From: JAFMKE01 sp964655225
Lineage (GTDB): Bacteria; Bacteroidota; Bacteroidia; Chitinophagales; UBA8649
Assembly (NCBI GenBank): GCA_964655225.1
Contig: CAZZMB010000025.1
Coordinates: forward strand, 1-34,160
Direction: 5' to 3'
DNA length: 34,160 nt
Part shown: positions 23,841 to 33,267 of the stretch, one piece after another
Numbering within the stretch: position 1 is the first letter of the stretch
Layout of the letters: the number at the start of each line of letters is the position of its first letter
Notes under the pieces: generated by a model
What the model was told of the DNA's origin: nothing
The model's input: only the letters and a program-made list of their open reading frames with translations
The model's database searches: none
Position numbers and translations under genes: made by a program

Positions 23841-26800
23841 CTACTTAATTAGGGTAACATTTCCACTTCCTCGCACGACATCTCCATTCGCGCACCTGAG
23901 CTCATAGGTGTAAACATACACACCCGAATTACAATCTTTACCTCCTTGATTCTCCCCTAGCCAACCAGCACCAGGAAACATTCTTCCATTATTCATTTCA
24001 AGATCAACACCATCAAATAATAATTGTCCCCAGCGATCAAATATCCTCAGATAATTAATTACTTCAATACCATATCCTATTAATCCAAATTCGTCATTTT
24101 TTCCATCGTCATTAGGTGTAAAAATGTTGGGTATGTATATTAGTTCGCCATTACATTCTGTAATAACAAAAATGGTAATTGCGGTATCTTTAATGCAACG
24201 CAAGGAATCAAAGTAATAAATCAATTGTGCTGGATAAATTGTCTCTTCGATCGGAGTAGCATCTAAATTAAATCCAAAATCAGTGTTTAGTGTTCCACTT
24301 GAATTATCCCAAATTAAAGAATCCGTATTCACATTAAACGGAATAACACCTGCCGTAATATTGGATATAGCTCCCGCCAAAACTGGATTTGGAAAAGCAT
24401 CAAGAGAAATAAATGGATCCGGAGCTAAATCGACGTTTATAAAATTATCATCATCTGGCGGGCATTGCCCCAATGCACTAGATGCTGAAATGTTATAGCT
24501 TATTGATGTTGTTGGAGCTAATAGAATTGAATCTCCACTTATTGCAATAATCCCTGCAGTTGGCGACCACACTGTACTTCCGACGCCGATTGAACCAAAA
24601 CTTGCACTGTCCCCTAAATCAATCAATAAGGTGTCTCCAGGACATAACAAGTAATCGGGAGTTAAAATATCTAAGTCCACTTGTTGATCAACAATAATTA
24701 TTTGATTAATACTATCTATACAATTATTTGCATCCTGTACTATAAAGGTCACCGATAAGGTATCAATTGTTGGCACCGTATAATTGGCATTAACTGTATT
24801 GAAAGTGACCGCACCAGAAATCGCACTATTTATGTTCCAAGTATAGTTAATCAATAAAGCATCACCCTCTTGTGCAAGCGAAGTGAGTGAGATTTGAATA
24901 TCCTCGCAAGCGTCCGTCCAGTCAAAATCTGCTTCTGGCACTTCGAGAACATCAATAAAAACAGAAGTAGAATCAACACAACCACTATTATCGGTAACTG
25001 TTAAAAAGACATCCGTATCAGAATTTGGACTGTAGGTTATTTGAGAGGTTTGACTGGCGGTAACACTCCAATCGTAAACCGCGGGCGGCGCAAGTACCGT
25101 TGAAGACGAACCAGACAAGGTCGTACTAACACCTCTACAAACCGTATTATCTCCAGTAATGACGGCAGTAGGTGCATCCAGAATAAAAATCAACTGCTGA
25201 ACAGTATCCGAACAACCCAAAGCATCCACGATAGCTAAATTCACCTGATGATTTCCAGTTACTACAAAATTGTAAGTCTCTATACTATCCCCTAATTGAA
25301 ACCCTAAACCCTCATCAAAATCCCAATAATAAACCAAATTCCCCGCAGATACAAAACTTGGTAATGCCACAAACTCGTTGTCTTGGTTTTGACAGGCAGT
25401 TGCAAAACTAAAATTCCCTGCAGGATTGGCGAAAACAAATGCTGTTTCCGTATCGTCAGAGGCACAAAGATTAGAATCGATTACGGTCAGCGTTACATTA
25501 TATTGACCCGTAGAGTCATATAAAAACTGCGTGCTTAATGGAGAAGAAAAACCAAGTAAGGTATCTTGCGGATTTTGGCCGAAATCCCAAAAACTTGTCA
25601 AAACTCCAGCATCCACTCCTAAAACCGTTAAGTCCGTAATATTAGATTGATTGCCCAAACAGGCCGAATCGAGAATGAAGTTTACGTTTGGTAGTTCATA
25701 CACCTGAACCACAAAACAGCTATCATCAAAGTTTCCTGAACAGCTTTGGTCTGTCTCAATAGTTAAACAAACGGTATATAAGCCTGGTGCATTATAAGTA
25801 AAAAAGCTATTAGCAATGTTGGAAGTATCTGTCAATGTTCCACCAACTCCAAAATCCCAATGATAAGAGATAATATTTGCGCCAGCAGCAAAACTAGAAT
25901 CTGAGTTAAACGTATGACTTTCTCCAAAACAAACAGAATCTGCAGTAAAAGATGCGATTGGTGCATCTTGAATAAATACAGTAATAGTTGTATCGGCCAA
26001 ACATAAATTATCATCAGTGACAACTAAGTTAACATCAAAGGAGCCTTGACTTAAATAATCGTGTGTTGGATTCTGAAGCAATGATGTATCATTTGCTCCA
26101 CTTGATGGTTCACCAAATGTCCAAGTCCAGTCTGTAATTATCCCATCACTTGTAGAGAAATCCGTAAAAGCAGTTGTTTCATTTAAGCATACCGATGGAG
26201 CAGAAAAGAAAGCTTCAACTTGCTTGACCTCGACAAAAACGGTATCCCAATTTGAGCAACCATTCACATCAACCCCCTCAACTACATATGTAGTATCCAC
26301 GGTAGGGAAAACAAATGGGTTAGATATACTTATATCTGATATATTATAGTTGGGTTGCCAATTGTAGCTTACACCTCCTGAGGTATTTAACTGTATACTG
26401 TCACCTAAACATACTGCAGTATCATTAGCTGTGGATATGTTTGGTAAAGAAAATACCTGAACCACAAAACAGCTATCATCAAAGTTTCCTGCACAGCTTT
26501 GGTCTGTCTCAATAGTTAAACAAACGGTATATAAGCCTGGTGCATTATAAGTAAAAAAGCTATTAGCAATGTTGGAAGTATCTGTCAATGTTCCACCAAC
26601 TCCAAAATCCCAATGATAAGAGATAATATTTGCGCCAGCAGCAAAACTAGAATCTGAGTTAAACGTATGACTTTCTCCAAAACAAACAGAATCTGCAGTA
26701 AAAGATGCGATTGGTGCATCTTGAATAAATACAGTAATAGTTGTATCGGCCAAACATAAATTATCATCAGTGACAACTAAGTTAACATCAAAGGAGCCTT

Positions 26801-29800
26801 GACTTAAATAATCGTGTGTTGGATTCTGAAGCAATGATGTATCATTTGCTCCACTTGATGGTTCACCAAATGTCCAAGTCCAGTCTGTAATTATCCCATC
26901 ACTTGTAGAGAAATCCGTAAAAGCAGTTGTTTCATTTAAGCATACCGATGGAGCAGAAAAGAAAGCTTCAACTTGCTTGACCTCGACAAAAACGGTATCC
27001 CAATTTGAGCAACCATTCACATCAACCCCCTCAACTACATATGTAGTATCCACGGTAGGGAAAACAAATGGGTTAGATATACTTATATCTGATATATTAT
27101 AGTTGGGTTGCCAATTGTAGCTTACACCTCCTGAGGTATTTAACTGTATACTGTCACCTAAACATACTGCAGTATCATTAGCTGTGGATATGTTTGGTAA
27201 AGAAAATATTGTGATATTTACTGAATCAACTCCTGTACATCCATTCAAATCTGTAACCAAGAGAGTTGTCGTATAAGTACCAGCAATGTTGTAAATAGTC
27301 GTCGGGTTTTGAATTGAAGAGATAGCACCATTGCCAAAGTCCCAACCCCAAGATTGAATACTTGTGGAAGAATCCACCGAAGTAGAATCCCAGAGCAAAA
27401 GCTGTAAGCCAATACATCCAACAGAATCAGAAATATCAATTGAAACATCCGGACTTGCAGGAATTAAAACCTGATATTCTACAGTGTCTAAACAATTAAA
27501 ATTACTGCTAACAGATAATCGAACATTATACAAACCAGGAGCAGAATAATTATGACATGGATTAGCTATGTTAGATGTGGAACCATCCCCAAAATCCCAA
27601 TTATAGACATCAAGCCCAGCAGTTCCTTGAACTAAATTGAATGAAGAATCGAAGAAACAAACTGTACCAGAATCACATGATGGAAGCGGACCAATACCAA
27701 AATTTGCAACTACGCTGTCAACCCTAATCGTGTCAGAAAGCTCAATATTTCCCGAACATGTTCCATCGTCTATAAAGAGTTGAGGGATAAAAGAACCTAT
27801 TTGACAATACTGGTAGCTTAGGGTATCTAATATCGTATCTCCAAGTATTCCATTGGGTACGAAAGAAATAATACCGCCATCACCGGTAATCAATGACGGG
27901 TTAGTTGCATTCCAAGTTAAAACTTCAAATGAAACCGTTTCACAAAAGCAAGCACTATCAGAACCAATAACATTAACCTCTCCATATGGACCACCAACAA
28001 ATATCGTATCTACAATTGTAGTGTCGATACATCCTGTATTCGAAGCAATAGATAGAGAAACGATGTATGAACCTGCAAGATTATATGCAGCCGAGGGATT
28101 AAATAAAGTTGATGTCGTTCCGTTTCCTAGATCCCAAAAAACAGAAGATGAATCGATATTGTTAAAGGAGGTGTTGTTAAAAGAAATTACCGTGGTATTA
28201 GCAAAACAATTAATAGAGTCGGCACTAGCTGTTGCTTGAGCCACAACATCAAAAACCGGAACCGAAACTGTGGTATCGTCAAAACAGCCAAATGGATCGG
28301 TTACCTCTAAAAGGATATCTTGAAACCCTTCGTTGGCATAAGACAAAGCTGCAGGATTCTGTGCATTACTTGATGCAGGCGTTCCATTTACAAATGTCCA
28401 AGCGTAATTCAAACCAGTCCCGAGTGATTGATTAATGAGCCCTACATTTTGATTGGTACAGAAAAAGGTATCACTCAAACTAAAATTAGCTATAGGGCCT
28501 GATATATTAACCGTGCTGGTAGCTATATTCGTGCAACCAAAACTATCCGTGGCACTTAGCGTGACCGTATAAATTCCAGGAACATTGTAGGTGAAATTTG
28601 GATTTTGAAGGTTTGAGGTATCCGCAAGAGTTCCTGAAACCCCAAAGTCCCAATGCAAGGATTCCACATAGCTAAGTGGTGCATTTGATGTATCCGTAAA
28701 GTTTACGGTCAAAGGCGCACAACCTTGGGTAATATCTTGCGTAAATCCTGTATTAACTCCGTGTATGGTGATGACATTAGATTTTGTTATGGTATCCCTA
28801 CATAGGCGATTGTCTCGATTTGTCATAGTGACAGAATAGATTCCAGGTTCATTATAAGAGTGAGCAATACTTTGGTAATAATTCCAAATCGAATTGATCC
28901 CTGGTCCTGGTCCAAACACCAGGGTATTATCCCAATTCCAATTAGTATTAGTTGCATTAAAGCCAGTTTCTAATGACCTATTAATAAAGCTTATATTGTA
29001 AGGAGCACACCCCACACTATCACTGTAAGTAAAATCAGCAAATGGAGGATAAACTGCAATCGTATTCGACGATTGATGCATGCATCCCGTGGTGAAGTTA
29101 TAAGCATACTGTGTAACCGTGTAATTGGTAATTGAATCAATAGCTGGATATATCCATGATGGATTGAATTGAGAAGAGGTGTCACCAGTGGTACTAGGGT
29201 CTCCAAATTCATAAAACACAGAATCCGCCTCAACGGATTGATCCGTAAAATTAAAAGTATTCCAATTAGTACAACCATCAAAAACGGCATCGAAAACTGA
29301 TATCGGGCCTAAAACCTGCACGGTGTCCACATATACCGTTGTATCTCCCGGACAGCCAAACTGAAAAGGAATCATACTCACTGTAAAAGAGCCGATATCG
29401 TCTGGATAGCTATACGAAACCGATGCATCATCGGGAGCAAATACAGGTGAAGAGTTATCTCCAAAATCCCAGAAAATCGTATCAGCACCCGCTCCCGTGT
29501 AGGTAAATGTAACCGATTCCTCCTCAAAACAAAAGGAAGTTGGGGTTAATGAAAACCCTCCAGTCGGAGGACTCCCCGCACATATTGCGTTACTATTCGT
29601 TACGGTGGTTGTACATCCGGAAACTGTTGCAACTGATAGAGTGACATCGTTACACCCAGAAGCATTATATACTGCAGTGGGATTAGGCAAAATAGAGGCT
29701 CCAATATCGCTACCCGGCAAGGTCCAATTTTGAGATGCCGCTACTTCACCAGCAGAAAGAGTGAAACTCAAATTTGATGCTAAAGGCACACATCCACCGG

Positions 29801-31085
29801 TAGAATCAACAAGAACTGAAGCCTGAAGCGCTTGCAAATCAATAAAATTATTGTAAGAAGTACTCGAGCTACATCCTTGACTCGAAAAACTTGTTATCTG
29901 GACACTGTAAGATCCGTATGCATTGTAAGTTACATCAACGGGAGTAAAACCAGTATGCGTTGCAGGAGATCCTCCTGGAAATGAAAAAATCGTTGAATCG
30001 GCATTCAAGGAGCCATTTGTAAAAGTTGTTGTGAAGGGGATAAAACAAGCGCTGTTATCTGTTACCGAGAAATTATTTGTTGGGTCCTGGAAAACATCAA
30101 CTAAATTGGCTTGGTAAATGGAGTCTGAACATCCACCAGCATATTGGGCGACTAAACTGACACCCCATGAACCTGAACTGGTGAAATTAACAGTGGGATT
30201 CTGTGCAGATGAGCTACCATGCCCTTCAAAAGTCCAATCCCATGCGATGGGATTCCCTGACGAAAGATCCGTAAAACTAAATGATGTTCCGGGGCAGCCC
30301 GAAGTTGTATCAATTGTAAAATCAGCACTAAAATCGCCTACAACCACATAGTTCGGTTGAAAAATAGTATCTGCACAACCGTTAGGGTTGGTAACAATAA
30401 GCTCAACATCATAAGAGCCAACTGGGAAAACTTGATTAATATTTTGAGTATTTGCGCCATTGACTATTGGTGGAATATTCCATTCATATGTAGTTCCAGG
30501 CTCAGTATTTGAAGATGTACTGTTGAAGTTGACATTAAACGGCGCAGAGCAAGAAAAACTATTTGAAGAGGCAAAACTAGCTGCCGGTGGAAGTGAAATA
30601 GTGACCACATCAGTATAGGTCTCAGTGGTCAAACAACCACAAGAATTACTGACAGAGACCGTAAAGTCGGTAAACGATCCAACAAAAGGATAAGTGTGGC
30701 AGACATCCTCCACATCAGCGTAAACCGTTCCATCCTTAACATCAATAACCGAAGATACTATAGTCCCGCAACCTGCTGAAAATGTTCCATCAAAACAGAC
30801 TTCTAAAGGCGGACATCCCAAAAGTGGTGAAATAACCATTCCAATAGATGGTGGCGTAAAAACCTCAATAAAATCGGTTTGTGTTACCGTATCACAAACA
30901 CCCCCGCTACAAGCGGTTAAAGTCACCGTATACAATCCAGGAACACTTAGCGTCGTTGACAGTTGATCAACTACAGAAGTTTCAGTTGTAAAACCTGCAG
31001 GACCAGAAAGTGTCCATGTCCAAGCATCGATTGGACCCGGAGCGGCGCTGTTATCTGACAAAATCAATAAAAAAGGATTAGGACA
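23841..31085 (-). CDS. Giant PKD-repeat adhesin with T9SS type B C-terminal domain, 5' end lost in gap
   Basis: At least 2,414 residues of surface protein. It consists of about 27 Ig-like/PKD modules of 75-95 residues, many with the core YxWDFGDG-type turn (for example VYNWDFGDGSTSN) and an ending such as PGLYTVTLTA. Most modules hold one or two cysteines at fixed places, suggesting a disulfide per module. The final ~100 residues, with YIPNIFTPNDDGKNDEFG, LRIFDRWGQLLFDG and CNSGVYVYTYELRC, are the gliding-motility-associated (type B) sorting domain recognised by T9SS. The frame is open from the gap edge with no true start: the first TTG is mid-module. A three-module block is duplicated (25702-27207). 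The downstream partner is the PorP/SprF gene. Confidence 0.95.
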   Translation of the reverse strand, partial: CPNPFLLILSDNSAAPGPIDAWTWTLSGPAGFTTETSVVDQLSTTLSVPGLYTVTLTACSGGVCDTVTQTDFIEVFTPPSIGMVISPLLGCPPLEVCFDGTFSAGCGTIVSSVIDVKDGTVYADVEDVCHTYPFVGSFTDFTVSVSNSCGCLTTETYTDVVTISLPPAASFASSNSFSCSAPFNVNFNSTSSNTEPGTTYEWNIPPIVNGANTQNINQVFPVGSYDVELIVTNPNGCADTIFQPNYVVVGDFSADFTIDTTSGCPGTSFSFTDLSSGNPIAWDWTFEGHGSSSAQNPTVNFTSSGSWGVSLVAQYAGGCSDSIYQANLVDVFQDPTNNFSVTDNSACFIPFTTTFTNGSLNADSTIFSFPGGSPATHTGFTPVDVTYNAYGSYSVQITSFSSQGCSSSTSYNNFIDLQALQASVLVDSTGGCVPLASNLSFTLSAGEVAASQNWTLPGSDIGASILPNPTAVYNASGCNDVTLSVATVSGCTTTVTNSNAICAGSPPTGGFSLTPTSFCFEEESVTFTYTGAGADTIFWDFGDNSSPVFAPDDASVSYSYPDDIGSFTVSMIPFQFGCPGDTTVYVDTVQVLGPISVFDAVFDGCTNWNTFNFTDQSVEADSVFYEFGDPSTTGDTSSQFNPSWIYPAIDSITNYTVTQYAYNFTTGCMHQSSNTIAVYPPFADFTYSDSVGCAPYNISFINRSLETGFNATNTNWNWDNTLVFGPGPGINSIWNYYQSIAHSYNEPGIYSVTMTNRDNRLCRDTITKSNVITIHGVNTGFTQDITQGCAPLTVNFTDTSNAPLSYVESLHWDFGVSGTLADTSNLQNPNFTYNVPGIYTVTLSATDSFGCTNIATSTVNISGPIANFSLSDTFFCTNQNVGLINQSLGTGLNYAWTFVNGTPASSNAQNPAALSYANEGFQDILLEVTDPFGCFDDTTVSVPVFDVVAQATASADSINCFANTTVISFNNTSFNNIDSSSVFWDLGNGTTSTLFNPSAAYNLAGSYIVSLSIASNTGCIDTTIVDTIFVGGPYGEVNVIGSDSACFCETVSFEVLTWNATNPSLITGDGGIISFVPNGILGDTILDTLSYQYCQIGSFIPQLFIDDGTCSGNIELSDTIRVDSVVANFGIGPLPSCDSGTVCFFDSSFNLVQGTAGLDVYNWDFGDGSTSNIANPCHNYSAPGLYNVRLSVSSNFNCLDTVEYQVLIPASPDVSIDISDSVGCIGLQLLLWDSTSVDSSTSIQSWGWDFGNGAISSIQNPTTIYNIAGTYTTTLLVTDLNGCTGVDSVNITIFSLPNISTANDTAVCLGDSIQLNTSGGVSYNWQPNYNISDISISNPFVFPTVDTTYVVEGVDVNGCSNWDTVFVEVKQVEAFFSAPSVCLNETTAFTDFSTSDGIITDWTWTFGEPSSGANDTSLLQNPTHDYLSQGSFDVNLVVTDDNLCLADTTITVFIQDAPIASFTADSVCFGESHTFNSDSSFAAGANIISYHWDFGVGGTLTDTSNIANSFFTYNAPGLYTVCLTIETDQSCAGNFDDSCFVVQVFSLPNISTANDTAVCLGDSIQLNTSGGVSYNWQPNYNISDISISNPFVFPTVDTTYVVEGVDVNGCSNWDTVFVEVKQVEAFFSAPSVCLNETTAFTDFSTSDGIITDWTWTFGEPSSGANDTSLLQNPTHDYLSQGSFDVNLVVTDDNLCLADTTITVFIQDAPIASFTADSVCFGESHTFNSDSSFAAGANIISYHWDFGVGGTLTDTSNIANSFFTYNAPGLYTVCLTIETDQSCSGNFDDSCFVVQVYELPNVNFILDSACLGNQSNITDLTVLGVDAGVLTSFWDFGQNPQDTLLGFSSPLSTQFLYDSTGQYNVTLTVIDSNLCASDDTETAFVFANPAGNFSFATACQNQDNEFVALPSFVSAGNLVYYWDFDEGLGFQLGDSIETYNFVVTGNHQVNLAIVDALGCSDTVQQLIFILDAPTAVITGDNTVCRGVSTTLSGSSSTVLAPPAVYDWSVTASQTSQITYSPNSDTDVFLTVTDNSGCVDSTSVFIDVLEVPEADFDWTDACEDIQISLTSLAQEGDALLINYTWNINSAISGAVTFNTVNANYTVPTIDTLSVTFIVQDANNCIDSINQIIIVDQQVDLDILTPDYLLCPGDTLLIDLGDSASFGSIGVGSTVWSPTAGIIAISGDSILLAPTTSISYNISASSALGQCPPDDDNFINVDLAPDPFISLDAFPNPVLAGAISNITAGVIPFNVNTDSLIWDNSSGTLNTDFGFNLDATPIEETIYPAQLIYYFDSLRCIKDTAITIFVITECNGELIYIPNIFTPNDDGKNDEFGLIGYGIEVINYLRIFDRWGQLLFDGVDLEMNNGRMFPGAGWLGENQGGKDCNSGVYVYTYELRCANGDVVRGSGNVTLIK
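25702..26454. repeat. 753-bp tandem repeat, copy proximal to the C terminus
   Basis: Direct repeat of 753 bp (251 codons, in frame) abutting the copy at 26455-27207. The copies differ only at 25739 (A) against 26492 (C), read Ser/Ala in the protein. The unit spans three PKD-like modules, from FSLPNISTAND to SCFVVQV. Confidence 0.95.
26455..27207. repeat. 753-bp tandem repeat, copy proximal to the N terminus
   Basis: Upstream copy in the sense of translation. Identity with 25702-26454 runs through the whole unit apart from one base; outside the unit the flanks diverge at once (27209 onward against 26456 onward). Confidence 0.95.
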
Positions 31086-31185
31086 NNNNNNNNNNNNNNN
31101 NNNNNNNNNNNNNNNNNNNNNNNNNNNNNNNNNNNNNNNNNNNNNNNNNNNNNNNNNNNNNNNNNNNNNNNNNNNNNNNNNNNNN
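31086..31185. other. Assembly gap (100 N)
   Basis: There are exactly 100 N, so the real length is unknown. The N-terminal part and signal peptide of the giant adhesin, and perhaps further genes, lie here. Confidence 0.98.
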
Positions 31186-31269
31186 ATAATACCGCATTAT
31201 AAAGTTGTGAAAAAAACATTAAAAATCTAACTTAGCATTCTTTCTCAGTTAAAATTATTCAAAAACCTC

Positions 31270-32019
31270 ATGAAATTAGGATGTTGCCATGTTTCACTTG
31301 CCCCTATCCGAGCGAACTGCTCTGATAGCGCAGAAATGACTTCCCAATTATTGTTTGGAGAATTCATTGAGGTTCTTGAAATAAAGGATAACTGGAGCTT
31401 CATTAGATGTATATACGATAAATATGAGGGTTGGGTTGACACCAAGCAATATAAAATTGTAAAAAAAATCGAGGATACATCATTCATGTCATTTCATTTG
31501 TCTCATGCCTGCCAATTAAAATCGCAATCAATACCGCTTGTTTTGGGAAGTAGGCTGCCTAATTTTGACGGGATAAACTTTAAGATCAATAAGGATAAAT
31601 ATCTCTACAGCGGAAAGGTCATTGAGAGAGACAAAAACCCCATTAGCAACCTCAAGAAAGTAGCCTTAAAATACTTAAATGCACCCTATCTATGGGGTGG
31701 GCGAAGCCCATTTGGTATTGATTGTTCAGGATTTACTCAAATGATTTTTAGTTTTTTCAACTATCCCTTGCCTCGAGATGCGTATATGCAAGCAAATTTG
31801 GGCGAAACTATCAATTTTACCAGTGAAGCTCGTTTAGGCGATTTGGCCTATTTTGGGAAAGAAGAAAAGATCACTCATGTCGGTATTATTATAGGTGACA
31901 ATCAAATTATTCATGCTAGTGGTCAAGTGAGAATTGACTCCTTGGACCACATAGGAATTTTTAATAAAGAAGAAAAAAAATACACCCATTTTCTAAAAAC
32001 CATTAAGCGGATAATTTAG
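31270..32019 (+). CDS. NlpC/P60 (C40) peptidase with N-terminal SH3-like domain
   Basis: It cleaves gamma-D-Glu-diaminoacid bonds of peptidoglycan peptides. The bacterial SH3-like N-terminal part (about 1-65) has LLFGEFIEVLEIKDNWSFIR and YEGWVD. The catalytic domain carries Cys152 (GIDCSGF), His203 (THVGIII) and His215 (IIHASG). No signal peptide is seen, so a cytoplasmic role in muropeptide recycling, as for YkfC, is more likely than wall cleavage. Its TAG overlaps the GTG of the Sir2 gene by 1 nt. Confidence 0.92.
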   Translation: MKLGCCHVSLAPIRANCSDSAEMTSQLLFGEFIEVLEIKDNWSFIRCIYDKYEGWVDTKQYKIVKKIEDTSFMSFHLSHACQLKSQSIPLVLGSRLPNFDGINFKINKDKYLYSGKVIERDKNPISNLKKVALKYLNAPYLWGGRSPFGIDCSGFTQMIFSFFNYPLPRDAYMQANLGETINFTSEARLGDLAYFGKEEKITHVGIIIGDNQIIHASGQVRIDSLDHIGIFNKEEKKYTHFLKTIKRII

Positions 32020-32690
32020 TGAAAAACTTAGTAGTTATTTCGGGTGCAGGGATAAGTGCAGAAAGTGGAATAAAAACTTTTCGCGATTCAAATGGTTTGT
32101 GGGAGAATCACGACATAATGGAGGTCGCTTCTTTCCAAGGATGGACCAATAATCAAGAACTCGTCTTGGATTTTTACAACCAACGCAGAAAGCAACTCCT
32201 TTCTTGTCAACCGAATGAGGCACATATCCAAATTGCGGCACTTGAAAGCAAATTTAAGGTCCAGATAATTACTCAAAATGTTGATGATTTGCACGAGCGC
32301 GCTGGATCAAGCCAGGTTCTTCATTTGCATGGAGAATTACTAAAGGCAAGAAGTACAGCACATGAGCAGCTGGTTTACCCTTGGAATAAAGATATTTTAA
32401 CTGGAGATACATGCAGTCGCGGGAGTCAATTACGTCCCCACATTGTGTGGTTTGGAGAAGAAGTCCCCTTAATGGATCATGCACTAAGCATACTTCCTCA
32501 AGCCGACATACTTTTAGTTATAGGGACATCATTGCTAGTACACCCTGCTGCAGGGTTAATCCATGAAACAAATCCATCTTGCCAAAAATTTATAATTGAT
32601 ACACATATTCCTTCTTCTGTTCCTTCAAGTTTTACTAAGATTCAAAGTCCTGCAACGGAAGGTATCAGCGAACTTTTAAAGTTAATTTAA
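32019..32690 (+). CDS. cobB: Sir2-family NAD-dependent protein deacylase
   Basis: It removes acyl groups from lysines with NAD, giving nicotinamide and O-acyl-ADP-ribose. The Rossmann motif GAGISAESGI (9-18), QNVDDLHERAG (86-96) and catalytic His104 (LHLHGE) are intact. Tyr53 and Arg56 (YNQR) match the Tyr-x-x-Arg pair of SIRT5/CobB desuccinylases, so succinyl or acetyl removal is expected. The two CxxC pairs of the zinc module are missing: between His104 and RPHIVWFGE only Cys132 is seen. The start is GTG, 1-nt overlap with the peptidase stop; its own TAA overlaps the next ATG by 1 nt. Confidence 0.92.
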   Translation: MKNLVVISGAGISAESGIKTFRDSNGLWENHDIMEVASFQGWTNNQELVLDFYNQRRKQLLSCQPNEAHIQIAALESKFKVQIITQNVDDLHERAGSSQVLHLHGELLKARSTAHEQLVYPWNKDILTGDTCSRGSQLRPHIVWFGEEVPLMDHALSILPQADILLVIGTSLLVHPAAGLIHETNPSCQKFIIDTHIPSSVPSSFTKIQSPATEGISELLKLI

Positions 32691-33262
32691 TGAGTGATCA
32701 AAATAATCCTTGGAAAACTAAAAGTAGAAAGGAAATCTATGAAAATCCATGGATTCATGTCGTTGAAAATCAAGTTATAAACCCTGGAGGAGGAGAAGGT
32801 ATATATGGAGTCGTTCACTATAAAAATATAGCGGTGGCTGTTATCCCTTTGGATGAGCATGGAAATACCTACTTAGTCGGGCAATATCGATATCCTTTAG
32901 ATTCTTATGAATGGGAAATCCCCATGGGGGGCGGTAACAAGAAAAATAACCCTTTAGATTCGGCCAAGCGAGAATTACTGGAGGAGACAGGCATCAAAGC
33001 GAATAATTGGGAAAATATTTTGGAAACTCAAGTATCCAATTCTGTTAGCGATGAAATTTCTGTAACTTTTTTAGCGAGGGGGCTAGAGTACCAAAAATCC
33101 ATACCCGAAGAAACTGAGGATCTACAGATCAAGAAATTACCACTAAAAGAAGCTGTTAAGCTTGTCATTGCAGGAGAAATTAAAGATGCCATTTCTGTTG
33201 CGAGTTTGTTGAAGCTAAACTACTTGATAGAAAATAACTTAATTTCGTCTTTAAAAAAATAA
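32690..33262 (+). CDS. NUDIX hydrolase, ADP-ribose pyrophosphatase-like
   Basis: The Nudix box runs from Gly80 to Ile102 with RELLEETGI (94-102), so the metal-binding Glu95, Glu98 and Glu99 are kept. The first Glu of the consensus (G-x5-E) is Asn86. The upstream segment VGQYRYPLDSYEWEIPMGGG resembles ADP-ribose/nucleoside diphosphate sugar pyrophosphatases. Overlapping the Sir2 gene by 1 nt, it may remove ADP-ribose or O-acyl-ADP-ribose formed by the deacylase. This is inference from context, as the substrate cannot be seen from sequence. Confidence 0.88.
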   Translation: MSDQNNPWKTKSRKEIYENPWIHVVENQVINPGGGEGIYGVVHYKNIAVAVIPLDEHGNTYLVGQYRYPLDSYEWEIPMGGGNKKNNPLDSAKRELLEETGIKANNWENILETQVSNSVSDEISVTFLARGLEYQKSIPEETEDLQIKKLPLKEAVKLVIAGEIKDAISVASLLKLNYLIENNLISSLKK

Positions 33263-33267
33263 ATAAA

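Noticed and set aside
25832..26776. Two identical 63-residue minus-strand frames (25832-26023 and 26585-26776)
   Set aside because: They are out-of-frame shadows of the duplicated adhesin block; their identity only reflects the 753-bp repeat.
31065..31067. TTG at 31067 as the start of the giant adhesin
   Set aside because: The frame continues upstream to the gap with module-like sequence, and no signal peptide follows the TTG.
23841..31085. CRISPR-like or satellite array from the many repeated modules
   Set aside because: Modules are similar only at protein level, apart from the one 753-bp duplication; there are no short identical direct repeats with unique spacers.
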